From the NCBI GenBank assembly GCA_021229015.1, contig CM037784.1, positions 63,747,258-63,811,257 on the forward strand: a DNA stretch of 64,000 bases, read 5' to 3'. Below are positions 11,166 to 22,258 of the stretch, piece by piece (position 1 is the stretch's first letter; every line of letters starts with the position of its first letter). Origin of the DNA: Solen grandis. Lineage: Eukaryota; Mollusca; Bivalvia; Adapedonta; Solenidae. A program made the translations under genes and the position numbers. A model generated the notes under the pieces. It ran no database searches. It was given only the letters and a program-made list of their open reading frames with translations, and was not told the origin of the DNA.

Positions 11166-12837
11166 TTTAACCTTTTATATAGAAGATTTAATTATGCTAT
11201 TTATTTCATTAAGTTGCTGAAGGTCTAGGACAAAGAAATTCTATCAACTGATACCTGAAGCAATGGCATTTTGGAATATGTTACTTTTATCTTCACATGA
11301 CGTCACATGACGTCAGAACTAAAAATAGCTACCAAAGTTTGTACGCGTTGTACAGCCGTCATTTATGGACGGATTTTCATGGAATTTTCACAGAAGTTAT
11401 ATATTAAGACCTTATTGTGCAGGATTATATAGGTTTGCCATGATTCGAAAGAACTAAGGTTCTATGGCGAATCCAAGATTCGAACCAAGGACGTCAAATT
11501 TCAAATCCATATAAAAACGTTTCTCGATGAGATAGAAAGTTGATATTTGGCGAGATTATACGTCTCTGTGTTTCCTTTGTATTTTGTAAAGATGAACGTC
11601 ATATGACGTCATATGACGTCATCAAGTTGTATAGAATTTCCGATTTCTTGATGTCAATTTACTCATGTTGCAAGGGTTCATAAACAATGGAATTGAAAGT
11701 CCTTTGTAGGTGATCATGAACATTTTGATCTATTGTTTAAATTTTTCATATGACGTCACATGACGTCAGAACTAAAAATAGCTACCAAAGTTTGTACGCG
11801 CTGTACAGCCGTCATTTATGGACGGATTCTCATGGAATTTTCACAGAAGTTATATATTAAGACCTTATTGTGCAGGATTATATAGGTTTGCCAAGATTCG
11901 AAAGAACTAAGGTTCTTTGGCGAATCCAAGATTCGAACCAAGGACGTCAAATTTCAAATCCATATAAAATCGATTCTAGATGAGATAGAAAGTTGATATT
12001 TGGAGAGATTATTGCTCTCTGTGTTTCCTTTGCATTTTGTAAAGATGAACGTCATACAACGTCATATGACGTCATCAAGTTGTAAAGAATTTCCGATTTC
12101 TTGATGTCAATTTTACTCATGTTGCAAAGCTTCATAGACAATGAAAATTAAATGTCCTTTGTACATAATCAGGAACATTTAGATTCAATGTTTAAAATTT
12201 TCATATGACGTCACATGACGTCAGAACTATAAATAACTACCAAAGTTTGTCCGCTCTGTACAGCCGTCATTTATTTATAGATTGGCATGGAATCTTCACA
12301 GAAGTTATATATTACGACCTCATTGTGCAGGATTAAATAGGTTTGCCAAGATTCAAAAGAACTAAGGTTCTCTGGCCAATCCAAGATTCGAACCAAGGAC
12401 GTCAAATTTTAAAAACGTATAAAATCGTTTCTAGATGAGATAGAAATTTGATATTTGGCGAGATTATATGTCTCTGTGTTTCCTTTGCATTTTGTAAAGA
12501 TGAACGTCATATGACGTCATATGACGTCATCAAATTGTAGAGAATTTCCGATTCCTGAATGTCAATTTACTCATGTTGCAAAGGTTCATAGACAATGAAA
12601 ATTTAATGTCCTATGTAGGTAATCATGAACATTAAGATTTAATGATTAAAATTTTCATATGACGTCACATGACATCAAAACTTAAAAAAGCTACCAAAGT
12701 TCATCCGCGCTGTACAGCCGTCATTTATGGACGGATTGGCATGGAATTTTCACAGAAGTTATATATTACGACTTCATTGTGCAGGATTATATAGGTTTGC
12801 CAAAATTCGAAAAACACCAGGTTTGTCATGGTTGGCA
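11166..12837 (+). repeat. CRE-palindrome tandem array, block 2
   Basis: The most regular array in the window. Core motifs lie at about 11340, 11796, 12252 and 12706, giving a period of 454-456 bp. Each unit has a CACATGACGTCA/G pair before the core and a GTCATATGACGTCATATGAC triple near +250 to +270. Units differ by substitutions, so this is an aged tandem array. The block is cut off at the next hairpin motif. Confidence 0.9.
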
Positions 12838-12882
12838 GTGCAGAAAGCCCTATCTTTTGTTCAAAACAAAAGAAGTCTAGTT
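12838..12882 (+). repeat. Hairpin + CTAGT boundary motif H3
   Basis: GCAGAAAGCCCTAT, stem CTTTTGT / ACAAAAG, then AAG-TCTAG-TTATTATTATTC and a pyrimidine run. The stem differs from H2 on both arms. Confidence 0.65.
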
Positions 12883-15068
12883 ATTATTATTCTTTTTTTC
12901 TTCCTAACTAAACGCTTATTTTTCTATGTTGCAATACTCCTAGGACGATGAAATTTTTATGACTTTTTAGTCACGTGAGGAAATTTTGATTTCTATGATT
13001 TTCAGATGCCTATGACGTCATATGACGTCATATTTGAAATATGCTACAAAAGTTTGTACGCGGTCTACAGCCATTGTTTGTGAACCGATTTTCATCAAAT
13101 TTTCACAGATTGTGTATATTAAGTTCTAGTTGTGCATCCCGGTGTCCGTTTTTCATAATTCGAAAAGTTCATGGTTCTATAGCGAATCCAAGATTCGAAC
13201 CAAGGTCGTAAATTTTTAAATGCTTATAAAATCTGTCCTATTTAAGATAGAAAGTTGATATTTAATCAGTATATAGGTCTCTAGAAGTTTTAATCATTTT
13301 GTGAAAATAAATGTCATATGACGTCACGTGACGTCATTATATGATAATGTATTTCTAATATTAACAAGAATATTTCTATATGTTGAAATTGTCGAAGGGC
13401 AATGAAAATTAAATGACACATGCTTCTGATGCTGAAATTTTGATTTCTATGATTTTCATATCTCTATGACGTCATATGACGTCACACATGAAATAAGCTA
13501 CAAAAGTTTGTACGCGGTCCAGAGCCATTATTGATGAACCGATTTTCATAAAATTTTCACAGAATGTGTATATTAAGTTCTAGATGTGCATCCCCGTGTC
13601 CTTTTCTCAAAATTCGAAATTGCCAAGGTTCTATAGCGATTCCAAGATTCGAACCAAGGTCGTAAATTTTCAAATGCTTATAAAAATCAGTCCTATTTGA
13701 GATAGAAAGTTGATATTTGGTCAGTTTGTAGGTCTCTCGGAGTCTTAAAATTATTTGGAAAATTTGCATCATATGACGTCACGTGACGTCATTATATGAA
13801 AATATATTACTAACATTAACAAGATTATTTCTATATGTTGAAATGGTCGAAGAGCAATAAAAATTTAATGGCATATGTTTCAGACGATATAATTTCTATT
13901 TCAATCATTTTATAGGCATATAACGTCATATGACGTCACACTTGACATATTCTACAAAAGTTTGTACGCGGTCTACAGCCATTACTTATGAACCGATGTT
14001 CATAAAAATTTCACAGAAAGTGTATATTAGGTTATAGTTGAGCATCCCGGTGTCCGTTCTTCCAAATTCAAAAATGCACAGGTTTTATGGCAGATCCAAT
14101 ATTCGAACTATTGACGTCAAATTTTAAATACGTATAAAATCGTTTCCAGATGAGTTAGAAATCTAATATTTGGAAAGTAAATAAGTCTCCAAGAGTGCTT
14201 TACATTCTCTGAAGATGAACGTCATTTGACGTCATATGACGTCATAAGGTCAAATATTATTTCTGATATGTACGCGTAAATTTTATATGTTGTTAACTTC
14301 CCAGGACCATGAAATCTTATGGTATATACTTTAGAAATGCTTTAGAATGCAATGTAATTCATATTAATTTGACGTTATATCACATCACATTTGACATCAG
14401 GACAAAAAGGTTTTACGCGGTGTACAGCCATTATTTTTGGACCAATTTTCAGCAAATTTCAATGAATGTATATGTAACGCTCTAGTTGTGTATCCCGGGT
14501 CCTGTTTTACAAATTCGAAAAGACGAAAAGGCAATGGTTCTATGGCGAATCCAAGTTTCGAAACATTGACGTCAAATTTCAAAAACATAAAATCGCTTCG
14601 AGATGATTTAGAAAGTTGATATTTGGACTGAATATTAGTCTTTAAGACTTATTTATATTCTGTGAGGATTAACGTTATTTGACGTCATAAGGTCAAAAAG
14701 AATGTTAATATATCTACGCTTTAATTTCTATATGTTTCATTTCATTGATTTTCTTATGCCTATGATGTCATGTGACATCAAACTTGACGTTGTCTACACA
14801 CTCTTGTACGCGGTCTACAGCCATTATTACAGGATGGAATTCGAATTGTAAGCGTTTTAAATAAATTTGATTTGTAACATAGATTATAAAATAGTCCAAG
14901 TTAAATAAATCGATATAAAAAAATGATTTTCAGTTACTTTTGCCATTTCCTCAAAGTTAAACGGTTTATTTTTCAAAGTTCATTTAAGTTATGGCCATAC
15001 AAAAGCAAGTTAAAGGCTGCAATTTCATATCCTCTTACTTTTTTTGCTTTAAAGTATTTGACAAATGT
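12883..15068 (+). repeat. CRE-palindrome tandem array, block 3
   Basis: Cores at about 13057, 13513, 13968, 14415 and 14810 (spacing 456, 455, 447, 395). The last unit is shortened and runs into AT-rich DNA after about 14840. Units use a GTCACGTGACGTCATTATAT variant of the second CRE pair. Frames 13557-13772 (minus), 14397-14588 (minus) and 14437-14619 (plus) are repeat shadows. Confidence 0.88.
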
Positions 15069-15112
15069 AGCAGAAAGTCCTATCATTCGTATCAACGAAT
15101 GAAATCTAGTTA
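15069..15112 (+). repeat. Hairpin + CTAGT boundary motif H4
   Basis: GCAGAAAGTCCTAT, stem CATTCGT / ACGAATG, AAAT, CTAGTTATTC. The stem is the same as H2. It opens composite copy 3. Confidence 0.65.
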
Positions 15113-15600
15113 TTCTTCTTCTTATTATTATTATTCTTTTTTTCTTCCTCTTATATTTGTGTTAATTTCGAGGTGTTGCCATTGACTCAGAACAATGAAA
15201 ATTTTATGGCATATATTTCAAACCATGAGCTTTCGGATGCAATGAATTTTATATTCATACGATGTTATATAACGTCAGATTTGACGTCGGGTGAAAAAGT
15301 TTGTACGCGGTCTACAGCCATTATTTCTGGATTGATTGTTATCAAAATTTCACAGAATGTGTATGTTAGGCTCTAGTTGTGCATCCTGGTGTCCGTTTTT
15401 CCAAATTTGAAAAGGCAAATGTTTTATGGCGAATCCAAGATTCGAACTAATGACGTCAAATTTTAAATGCGTATAAAATCGCTTCCAGAAAAGCTAGAAA
15501 GCTGAGATTTGGATTGAATATTAGTCTCTAGGTCTTCTTTACATTCTGAAAAGATGAACGCCATATGACGTCACAGGACGTCATAATGCTATTAAAACTT
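15113..15600 (+). repeat. CRE-palindrome unit, composite copy 3
   Basis: Single unit of the CTCTTATATTTGTGTTAATT subtype with its core at 15302 and a second CRE pair near 15565-15585. Confidence 0.8.
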
Positions 15601-16562
15601 TCCCTGTAGGCTTTATTTTTTGTATGATTTGCTTGAAAGTTTGTCTGAAGATGCAGTATTAGATTCTATGGAGCCATGTCACTTCCGTTTCCGGAAAATC
15701 ACAAAGGTCAAGGTCATATATCAATTATCGGGTTTTTCTTCGGCCTTAAATATCTCAAAAACGTAAAAAAATTCTATCGAGACACTATGCGTATAATTTG
15801 TAGTGCTTGGAAAGACCTTTCAGATGATATTTAGTTTTTGATGATCGGGATTGAATCGGTTGAGTTATGGCGGAAAAACAAAAATTCGGTAACCCTCAGT
15901 GTGTTTAACAGTTTATATCTCGAAATCCTTTGATTTTTGAAAATATGATGATGAATATTATTTGTAGAGCAATGTTTGGCCGTTCTTTTGATGCTTAAAG
16001 TTTAATGATTGACCTAAGATTCATGGAGGAATGGGGAAGAAACGAAATTCGTGTATATAGCTTTGGTGATTTTTTCATTTTTCAAGAGGTTTAAGAGCTT
16101 GTATCTCAAAATATATTAAAAACATTCCTATAGATAAAGCATGTGAAATGTAGAGAATTTTAAGACGATTATTTTGGTACCTAAAGTTTTGAAATTGATC
16201 AAAGTATAAGGAAGTTACATTAAAAATAAGAATTTAAACATATAGAATTTCTGCGATTCTGCCGTCATGTCAGAGTTTTCCGGCTTATATCTTAAGAATC
16301 ATTAGAAATATGTGTTTACATTAATCAAGTGAGATGTAGAGAATTTTTTTTGGCCTTTTAAATTATCAAGAAATAAGGAAGTTACATAAAAAATACGAAT
16401 TTAAAGCCAATTGTAAAAATTTTCATAAAATATCCTACTTTCGCTTTCACCTTAATTGAAGCATTTTCGGGAAATGTAAGTTTACAGATATGTATTAGTC
16501 ATATAAATTGAAAAAAAAACAACTTTTTACTTATATCATATTGATATTACTAGCTAAACAGG
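15601..16562 (+). repeat. 1-kb AT-rich module, copy 3
   Basis: More diverged from copies 1 and 2 than those are from each other, and closest to copy 4 (for example GATTGACCTAAGATTCATGG at about 16008 is shared only with copy 4). Non-coding. Confidence 0.8.
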
Positions 16563-16862
16563 TGTACCGTTCCCGGTGGCCGAGTGTTTAAAGCGTCCGC
16601 CTCGGGAGCGGGAGGTCGTGGGTTCGATACCAAAGTCGTAAAAAATGGTACTGTTATAGCTCCCTTGCTAGACACTTAGCATATAAGGGTAGTTGCAGGA
16701 CTGGTTAGCCCGGTATCAGGATAATGTGACTGGGTGTGGTATCATGCCACATGTCTACGACGTGATACTGCAGTGTGGCAGCACTATAACTGCATGAAGT
16801 AGACATCGTCTCCAAATGACTGAAATACTGTCGGTGGGACGTTAAACCCAACAAACAAACAA
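16563..16862 (+). mobile_element. tRNA-derived SINE with GGGACGTTAAAC tail (copy 3)
   Basis: Same insertion site as in the other composites. The head is damaged: the B box runs straight into ACCAAAGTCG because about 14 nt are missing. The 3' part retains CTCCAAATGACTGAAATACT, which copies 1 and 2 have shortened, so copies 3 and 4 keep the older form. Confidence 0.8.
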
Positions 16863-17221
16863 CTAAACAAGTGTTGACAATGATTTAATGTTTTGTCAAA
16901 TCATTTTATTTACGTTACTTATGAATATCAGTTGCAGCATTGCGTTACCCATAATCCTTTGAGCGTTTTGACACATGTCATTTAGACCGTTGTTGAAACA
17001 TTGCAATTTCCCGACTTTATTGTTGCATCTATCGATAAATATTGTACAAGCTATATTCCAAATGTATGATAAATGATAACCTATGTGAAAATATATGTTA
17101 TAGTACAATGTAATTTAATTGCCAGCTTGAGATACCATGAGCGTGTATAAGTGTAGACGTTTGAAACAAAATGATCAACACATGTCATCCGTTCAAGACG
17201 CTGCAAGCTAATTTGTCTGTA
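16863..17221 (+). repeat. Flank shared by composites 3 and 4
   Basis: Homologous to 21491-21826 (TTGACAATGATTTAATGTTT through GCAAGCTAATTTGTC). No gene; the minus-strand frame 16896-17108 lies within it and is disrupted in the other copy. Confidence 0.65.
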
Positions 17222-17742
17222 ATGCGGCGTTCACACAGTGCCGATTATGGCTCCCGTTTGAGATCAGACAGCGCTACGACACGAAAAGCGAAAAAGTCGG
17301 ATTACTATCCTCAATGTCCTATCATTGTCTGAACGCAGTCGTATATGTTCGTAACAGAGTCCTACGGATCGGGAATGGTCCGGAGAGGTCGGCCAAGCAC
17401 TCCTGACAGTTAGGTGCGTCCCGTAACATTCGGGAAACTCAGCCGATTTTGTCTAGTCGGATTACAATCGTGACTATGTCGTGACAGATTCTGCTGTATC
17501 GGATCAGAATCGGATTGAGAACGGGATAATCGGGACGAATTCTGCTGGAAACGGCTGGATCGGGACGCCTCCTGAACAATATCTGATTGTTGTCGTGATT
17601 AAATAAATGTTTTTACAAATTTTAATAAAAGTTTGAATTTCCAGCCACGAATCACAGGATCTTGATCAGACTTGACACATTTTAATCGGGAATGGTCCTA
17701 TCAAGGACGGCAGTAAAAATCCTGAATGTGTGACCTAGGCAT
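17222..17742. mobile_element. MITE with TA target duplication
   Basis: The 521-bp element starts ATGCGGCGTTCACACAGTGC and ends (reverse complement) ATGCCTAGGTCACACATTCA, so the termini are imperfect inverted repeats sharing ATGC..-GTCACACA. It is flanked by TA on both sides. The sister composite has an uninterrupted TTAGCTAAAAG at 21824-21834, which is the empty site. A TA duplication suits Tc1/mariner-like mobilisation; a PIF/Harbinger-type three-base site cannot be excluded. No coding capacity. Confidence 0.75.
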
Positions 17743-18072
17743 TAGCTAAAAGCGCAAAATTTAGTAACGTTGTGTAATACAGTCGTCTCGATCGTATGTA
17801 CAAGCGTTATTTGAATTTTACTCACGAGGCTACACGCGTCGACGATTCTATTGCATGGTAGCATTTACTATTTCATTCCCGCGACTGTACACGAAAATAA
17901 AAAAAGAATTTTGATATGCAGAATTAAGAGGTTTAAGTTTAATTGTTTATATTTTGAATACCTATAAAACTAGAACCAAATATGCTACAATGGAATTTCA
18001 GGCCATTTATTTTGGTACCTAGAATAGTAAAATTGGTCAAGTTACAAGAAAGCGATATCAAAATAAAAATTT
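17743..18072 (+). repeat. Composite-element segment, copy 3 (SINE-free)
   Basis: From about 17765 it matches 5516-5782 and 6011-6050. At 18027-18042 the reading AGTAAAATTGGTCAAG is continuous, where copies 1 and 2 carry a SINE. It also lacks the hairpin-bounded element. The homology ends at TTTATT where the next repeat begins. Confidence 0.7.
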
Positions 18073-18838
18073 ATTAGTCCCCCACCGGAGTTCACACCGG
18101 AGGGGACTATAGGTTTGCCCTCCGTCTGTCCGTCCGTCCGTCTGTCCGTCTGTCCGTCCGTCAATCCATCGTCCGTCTGCCGTCCACAATTAGTTTGTTT
18201 GCACTGTGGCATCTTCATTTCTTAAGCAATCATCTTCAAACTTTATGAAAATGTTCATTTCCATAAAAACTTGGACAAGTCCGATTATGGCTGATATCGG
18301 CCTATTACGTCAGGAGTTATGCCCCTTTTAATATTGAAAAAAAAAGCTAGATTTCACATTATCATTGTCACTTTGCACTCTTGCATCTTCATTTCTTAAG
18401 CAATCATCTTCAAACTTTATGACAATGTTTATTACCATCATCTCAGGATCAACTTCGATTATTTAAATTTTTAGTTTTATATAAAAATATGCCAATTTTC
18501 TGTTTGTTTCACTCTAGCATCTTCATTTCTTAAAAATTAAATTTGACAATGTTTATTACCATAAAATCTCTGCCAAGTTCGATAATGTCTGACATTTGCC
18601 AATTAGGTCAAGAGTTATATCCCTTTTGATGTTTAAATTTGTGTGTTTTAAGATATTTTTTCAGTCAAGTTTGACTTCAAATTTTGACAACAGGCTCTCT
18701 TTACTTCGTGGAATTATAAATAATCTGATGGATTATGTCTTCAGTACAATTATGCTATAATTTAGTAACTTGTACAGGTAATGAAGGCAGTTTTTCTCAG
18801 GTGAGAGTCTTTAGGGCCACCTTGGCCCTCTTGTTGAA
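18073..18838 (+). mobile_element. Chimeric repeat: AGTCCCC-type left end, TTGGCCCTCTTG right end
   Basis: The left end AGTCCCCCACCGGAGTTCAC with a (GTCC)n/(GTCT)n stretch matches the family seen at 32289, 58104 and 60848. The right end GGGCCACCTTGGCCCTCTTG matches the other family, at 62656-62680. Internally a subunit starting GCATCTTCATTTCTTAAGCA repeats about three times (near 18208, 18382 and 18519). It thus looks like a recombinant of two repeat families. No gene. Confidence 0.6.
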
Positions 18839-19499
18839 AATATCATGAAGAACAATATTTTTATCATGATTCAATGCGGTTCTAGTGCTATGCATATCTT
18901 AATGATTGGTCTATTAATTATTAAGTTTTTTGTCGAATGGTAGTAGTTGACATGAATATCTTTTTGCCGATTTTTGCCTTTTTGGGGGGAGGAATAACTT
19001 TATAAATCGCAAAAACAGATAGGTTTAAACATAAAGTAAGTACATGTTTGAATTCAGAAGACCTTTCTAACGGTACCTGGGTTTTAAAAATCGGACATCA
19101 CAGTTGCATGAAAGTAAGAATTTCTGGGGAAAAAAAGACAACATTTTTCCTTGTACTTCTGCAGTTGATCCCAAATATTATTCTAAATTTTATTTCTGTT
19201 ACATTAAAGGTAAAATGTGATACATGAATTTATTTTAATTCTCTGTGCCCCCTTCAATTGAACAAGAAACTTCAATGAAGATATGAGAAATGAATATTTT
19301 GTAGAAAAGGAATCTTGTATACCTTTTTAGCATGTTAAGAGGACTAGTGATACTTCATTCCCTTGCAGAACACGAAGATTGAGTATTATTGTAGTTATCT
19401 TAAAGATGGTTCTGGAAAAATTAGCATTATGAAATTATAACTAAAAACAAAGTCATATAATCCCTTTTGAATGCAATGACTTTAAAATTTGAATTATGT
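18839..19499 (+). repeat. Unrecognised AT-rich segment with faint similarity to the 1-kb module
   Basis: Contains phrases echoing the 1-kb module (a run of 'atctcaaaaa/aataactttataaatcgc' type, and 'cctttctaacggtacctgggttttaaaaatc'). It may be a much older copy. No ORF above chance length. Confidence 0.3.
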
Positions 19500-19681
19500 T
19501 ATATGACATCACAGATTTCCTCTATTATTTATTTATGTTTGCACTCTACAGCTGTCAATTCGGGGCGGATTTTCTTCAATATTTGAAGATGGTGTATGTC
19601 AGAAAAATGAATAAGTATGATCAGGTTTGACATAGTTAGCAGAAAGCCCTTTCTTTTGTTCAGAACAAAAGGAGTCTAGTT
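19500..19681 (+). repeat. Diverged CRE-unit end and hairpin motif H5
   Basis: 19500-19638 resembles the core-to-middle part of a CRE unit, with the TGACGTCA sites eroded to ATGACATCA. 19639-19681 is the boundary motif: GCAGAAAGCCC, stem CTTTTGTTC / (G)AACAAAAG, then GAG-TCTAG-TTC. It opens composite copy 4. Confidence 0.6.
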
Positions 19682-20200
19682 CTTCTTCTTATTATTATTA
19701 TTATTTTTTTCTTCCTCTTATATTTGTGTTAATTTTGAGGTGTTGCCATTGACTCAGAACAATGAAAATTTTATGGCCTATATTTCAAACCTTGTTCTTT
19801 CGGATGCAATGAATTTCATATTCATATGACGTTATATAACGTCAGATTCGACGTCAGGTGAAAAAGTTTGTACGCGGTCTACAGCCATTATTTCTGGACC
19901 GATTTTCATCAAAATTTCACAGAATGTGTATGTTAGGCTCTAGTTGTGCATCCCGGTGTCCGTTTTTCCAAATTCGAAAAGGCAAAGGTTTTATGGCGAA
20001 TCCAAGATTCGAACTAATGACGTCAAATTTCAAATGCGTATAAAATCGCTTTCAGAGGAACTAGAAAGCCGATATTTGGACTGAATCTCTTGGTCTTTGG
20101 TCTCTAGGTCTTCCTTACATTCTGGAAAGATGAACACCATATGTGTCACATGACGTCATAATGCTAATAAAACTTTCGTATTAAAACTTTACGGTTTTTA
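19682..20200 (+). repeat. CRE-palindrome unit, composite copy 4
   Basis: CTCTTATATTTGTGTTAATT head, core at 19868, second CRE pair near 20135-20160 (one site lost). Frame 19858-20043 is the same repeat shadow as 1380-1568. Confidence 0.8.
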
Positions 20201-21182
20201 AGCCCTGTAGGCTTTATTTTTTGTATGATTTGCTTGAAATTTTGTCTGAAGATGCAGTATTAGATTTTATGGAACCATGTCACTTTCGTTTCCGGAAAAT
20301 CCCAAAGGTCAAGGTCATATATCAATTATCGGCTTTTTCTTCGGCCTTAAATATCTCAAAAAACGGCAAATATTCTATCGAGACACTATGCGTTTAATTT
20401 GTAGTGTTTAGAAAGACCTTTCAGATGACGTTTAGTTTTTGATGATCGGGGTTGAATCGGTTGAGTTATGGCGGAAAAACGAAAATTTGGTAATCCTCAG
20501 TGTGTTTAACAGTTTATATCTCGAAAGCCTTTGATTTTTGAAAATATGATGATGAATATTATTTGTAGAGCAATGTTTGGCCGTTATTTTGATGCTTAAA
20601 GTTTAATGATTGACCTAAGATTCATGGAGTAATGGGGAAAAAACGAAATTCGTGCATATAGCTTTGCTGATTTTTTTCTTTTTTCAGGATGTTTAAGAGC
20701 TTGTATCTCAAAAAGTATTAAAAATTTTCCTGTACATAAAGCGTGTGAAATGTAGAGAATTTTCCGACAATTATTTTGGTACCAAAAGTTTTGAAATTGA
20801 TCAAAGTATAAGGAAGTTACATCAAAAATAAGAATTTAAACATGTAGACTTTCAGCGATTCTGCAGTGTTGTCAAAGTTTTACGGCTAATATCTTAAAGC
20901 TCATTAGAAATCAGTCCACACCTTAAGCGAGTGAATGTAGAGAATTTTATGACGATTACTTTGGTACCTAGAGTTTTAAAATTGATTAAAGTATAAGGAA
21001 GTTACATCGAAAATGCGAATTTACATCCAAGTGTAAGAATTTTCGAAAAAATATCCTACTTTCGCTTTCATGTTAACTGAAGCATTTTCGGAAAATGTAA
21101 GTTTATAGCTATGTATTAGTCATATGAATTGCAAAAAAACTTTTGACTTATATCATATTGATATTACTTGCTAAACAAGCGT
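20201..21182 (+). repeat. 1-kb AT-rich module, copy 4
   Basis: Full module, collinear with the other three and closest to copy 3. Non-coding. Confidence 0.8.
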
Positions 21183-21490
21183 ACCCTTTCCGGTGGCCGA
21201 GTGGTTAGAGCATCCGCCTCGGGAGCGGGAGGTCATGGGTTCGATCCCTGACTACGACATACCAAAGTCGTAAAAAAAGGTACTGTTATAGCTCCCTTGC
21301 TTGGCGCTCAACATATAAGGGTATTTGCAGTACTGGTTAGCTCGGTATCAGGATGATGTGACTGGGTGTGGTATCATGCCACATGTCTACGGCGTGGTAC
21401 TACAGTTTGGCAGCACTATACCCGCATGAAGTAGACATCGTCTCCAAATGACTGAAATACTGTCGGTAGGGCGTTAAACCCAACAAACAA
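21183..21490 (+). mobile_element. tRNA-derived SINE with GGGACGTTAAAC tail (copy 4)
   Basis: Complete head (CTCGGGA loop, B box GGGTTCGATCCCTGAC), body and tail (GTCGGTAGGGCGTTAAACCC). Same position as in copies 1-3. Confidence 0.8.
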
Positions 21491-22208
21491 ACTTAACAAA
21501 TGTTGACAATGATTTAATGTTTTGTCAAATCATTTTATTTACGTTACTTATACATATCACTTGCAGCATTGTATTACCCATAATCCTTTGAGCGTTTTGA
21601 CACATGTCATTTAGACCGTTGTTGAAACATTGCAATTTCCCGACTTTATTGTTGCATCAATCTAAATTAATGATAAATGATAAGCTATGTGAAAATATAT
21701 GTTATAGTACAATGTAATTTAATTGCCAGCTTGAGATACCATGGACGTGTATAAGTGTAGACGTTTGAAACAAAATGATCAACACGTGTCATCCGTTCAA
21801 GACGCTGCAAGCTAATTTGTCAGTTAGCTAAAAGGGCCAAATGGAGTAACTTTGTTTAGAGTTTGCCTGCTAATATATATTAAATAAAGAATAAAAGAAA
21901 AAACATTTAAAATCATTGAATGACGTAAGAAAAAAATCCTTGAGGATAGTATTATCTTAAAATTTTCCAGTTGTTTTTACTGTATGATAGTAAACGGTTG
22001 CGTAATAAAAAAAAATCCATATTTATGCTTCTTTAATATTTTCTTAAGAAGATAAAAATAAAAAAAAAAAAAAAAAAAGATTAAAGCTTATTTTTGAACA
22101 TAATAATATATTTATGATAATGATGATTTACGTATTAAATGAAATATTATTATGCATCATTATTCCATTTCTTTGTATTAACTTATATATTCAATACCTT
22201 TGAAAATA
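21491..22208 (+). repeat. Flank of composite 4, then low-complexity AT-rich DNA
   Basis: 21491-21836 matches the flank of composite 3 and contains the MITE empty site at 21824-21834. 21850-22208 is very AT-rich with A runs (for example 22058-22078) and no recognisable feature. Confidence 0.6.
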
Positions 22209-22258
22209 AGCAAACGGAAAGCCGCTTCGTTTGTTTCTTAAACAAACGAATTCTAGTT
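22209..22258 (+). repeat. Hairpin + CTAGT boundary motif H6
   Basis: Longest stem of the series: CGTTTGTTT / AAACAAACG (9 bp, CTT loop), followed by AAT-TCTAG-TTATTATTATTC. Upstream it reads GGAAAGCCGCTT in place of GCAGAAAGTCC. Confidence 0.7.

Noticed and set aside
11166..12837. CRISPR-like regular palindromic array
   Set aside because: The 455-bp period, whole-unit homology and eukaryotic context make it a tandem satellite-type repeat, not repeat-spacer.
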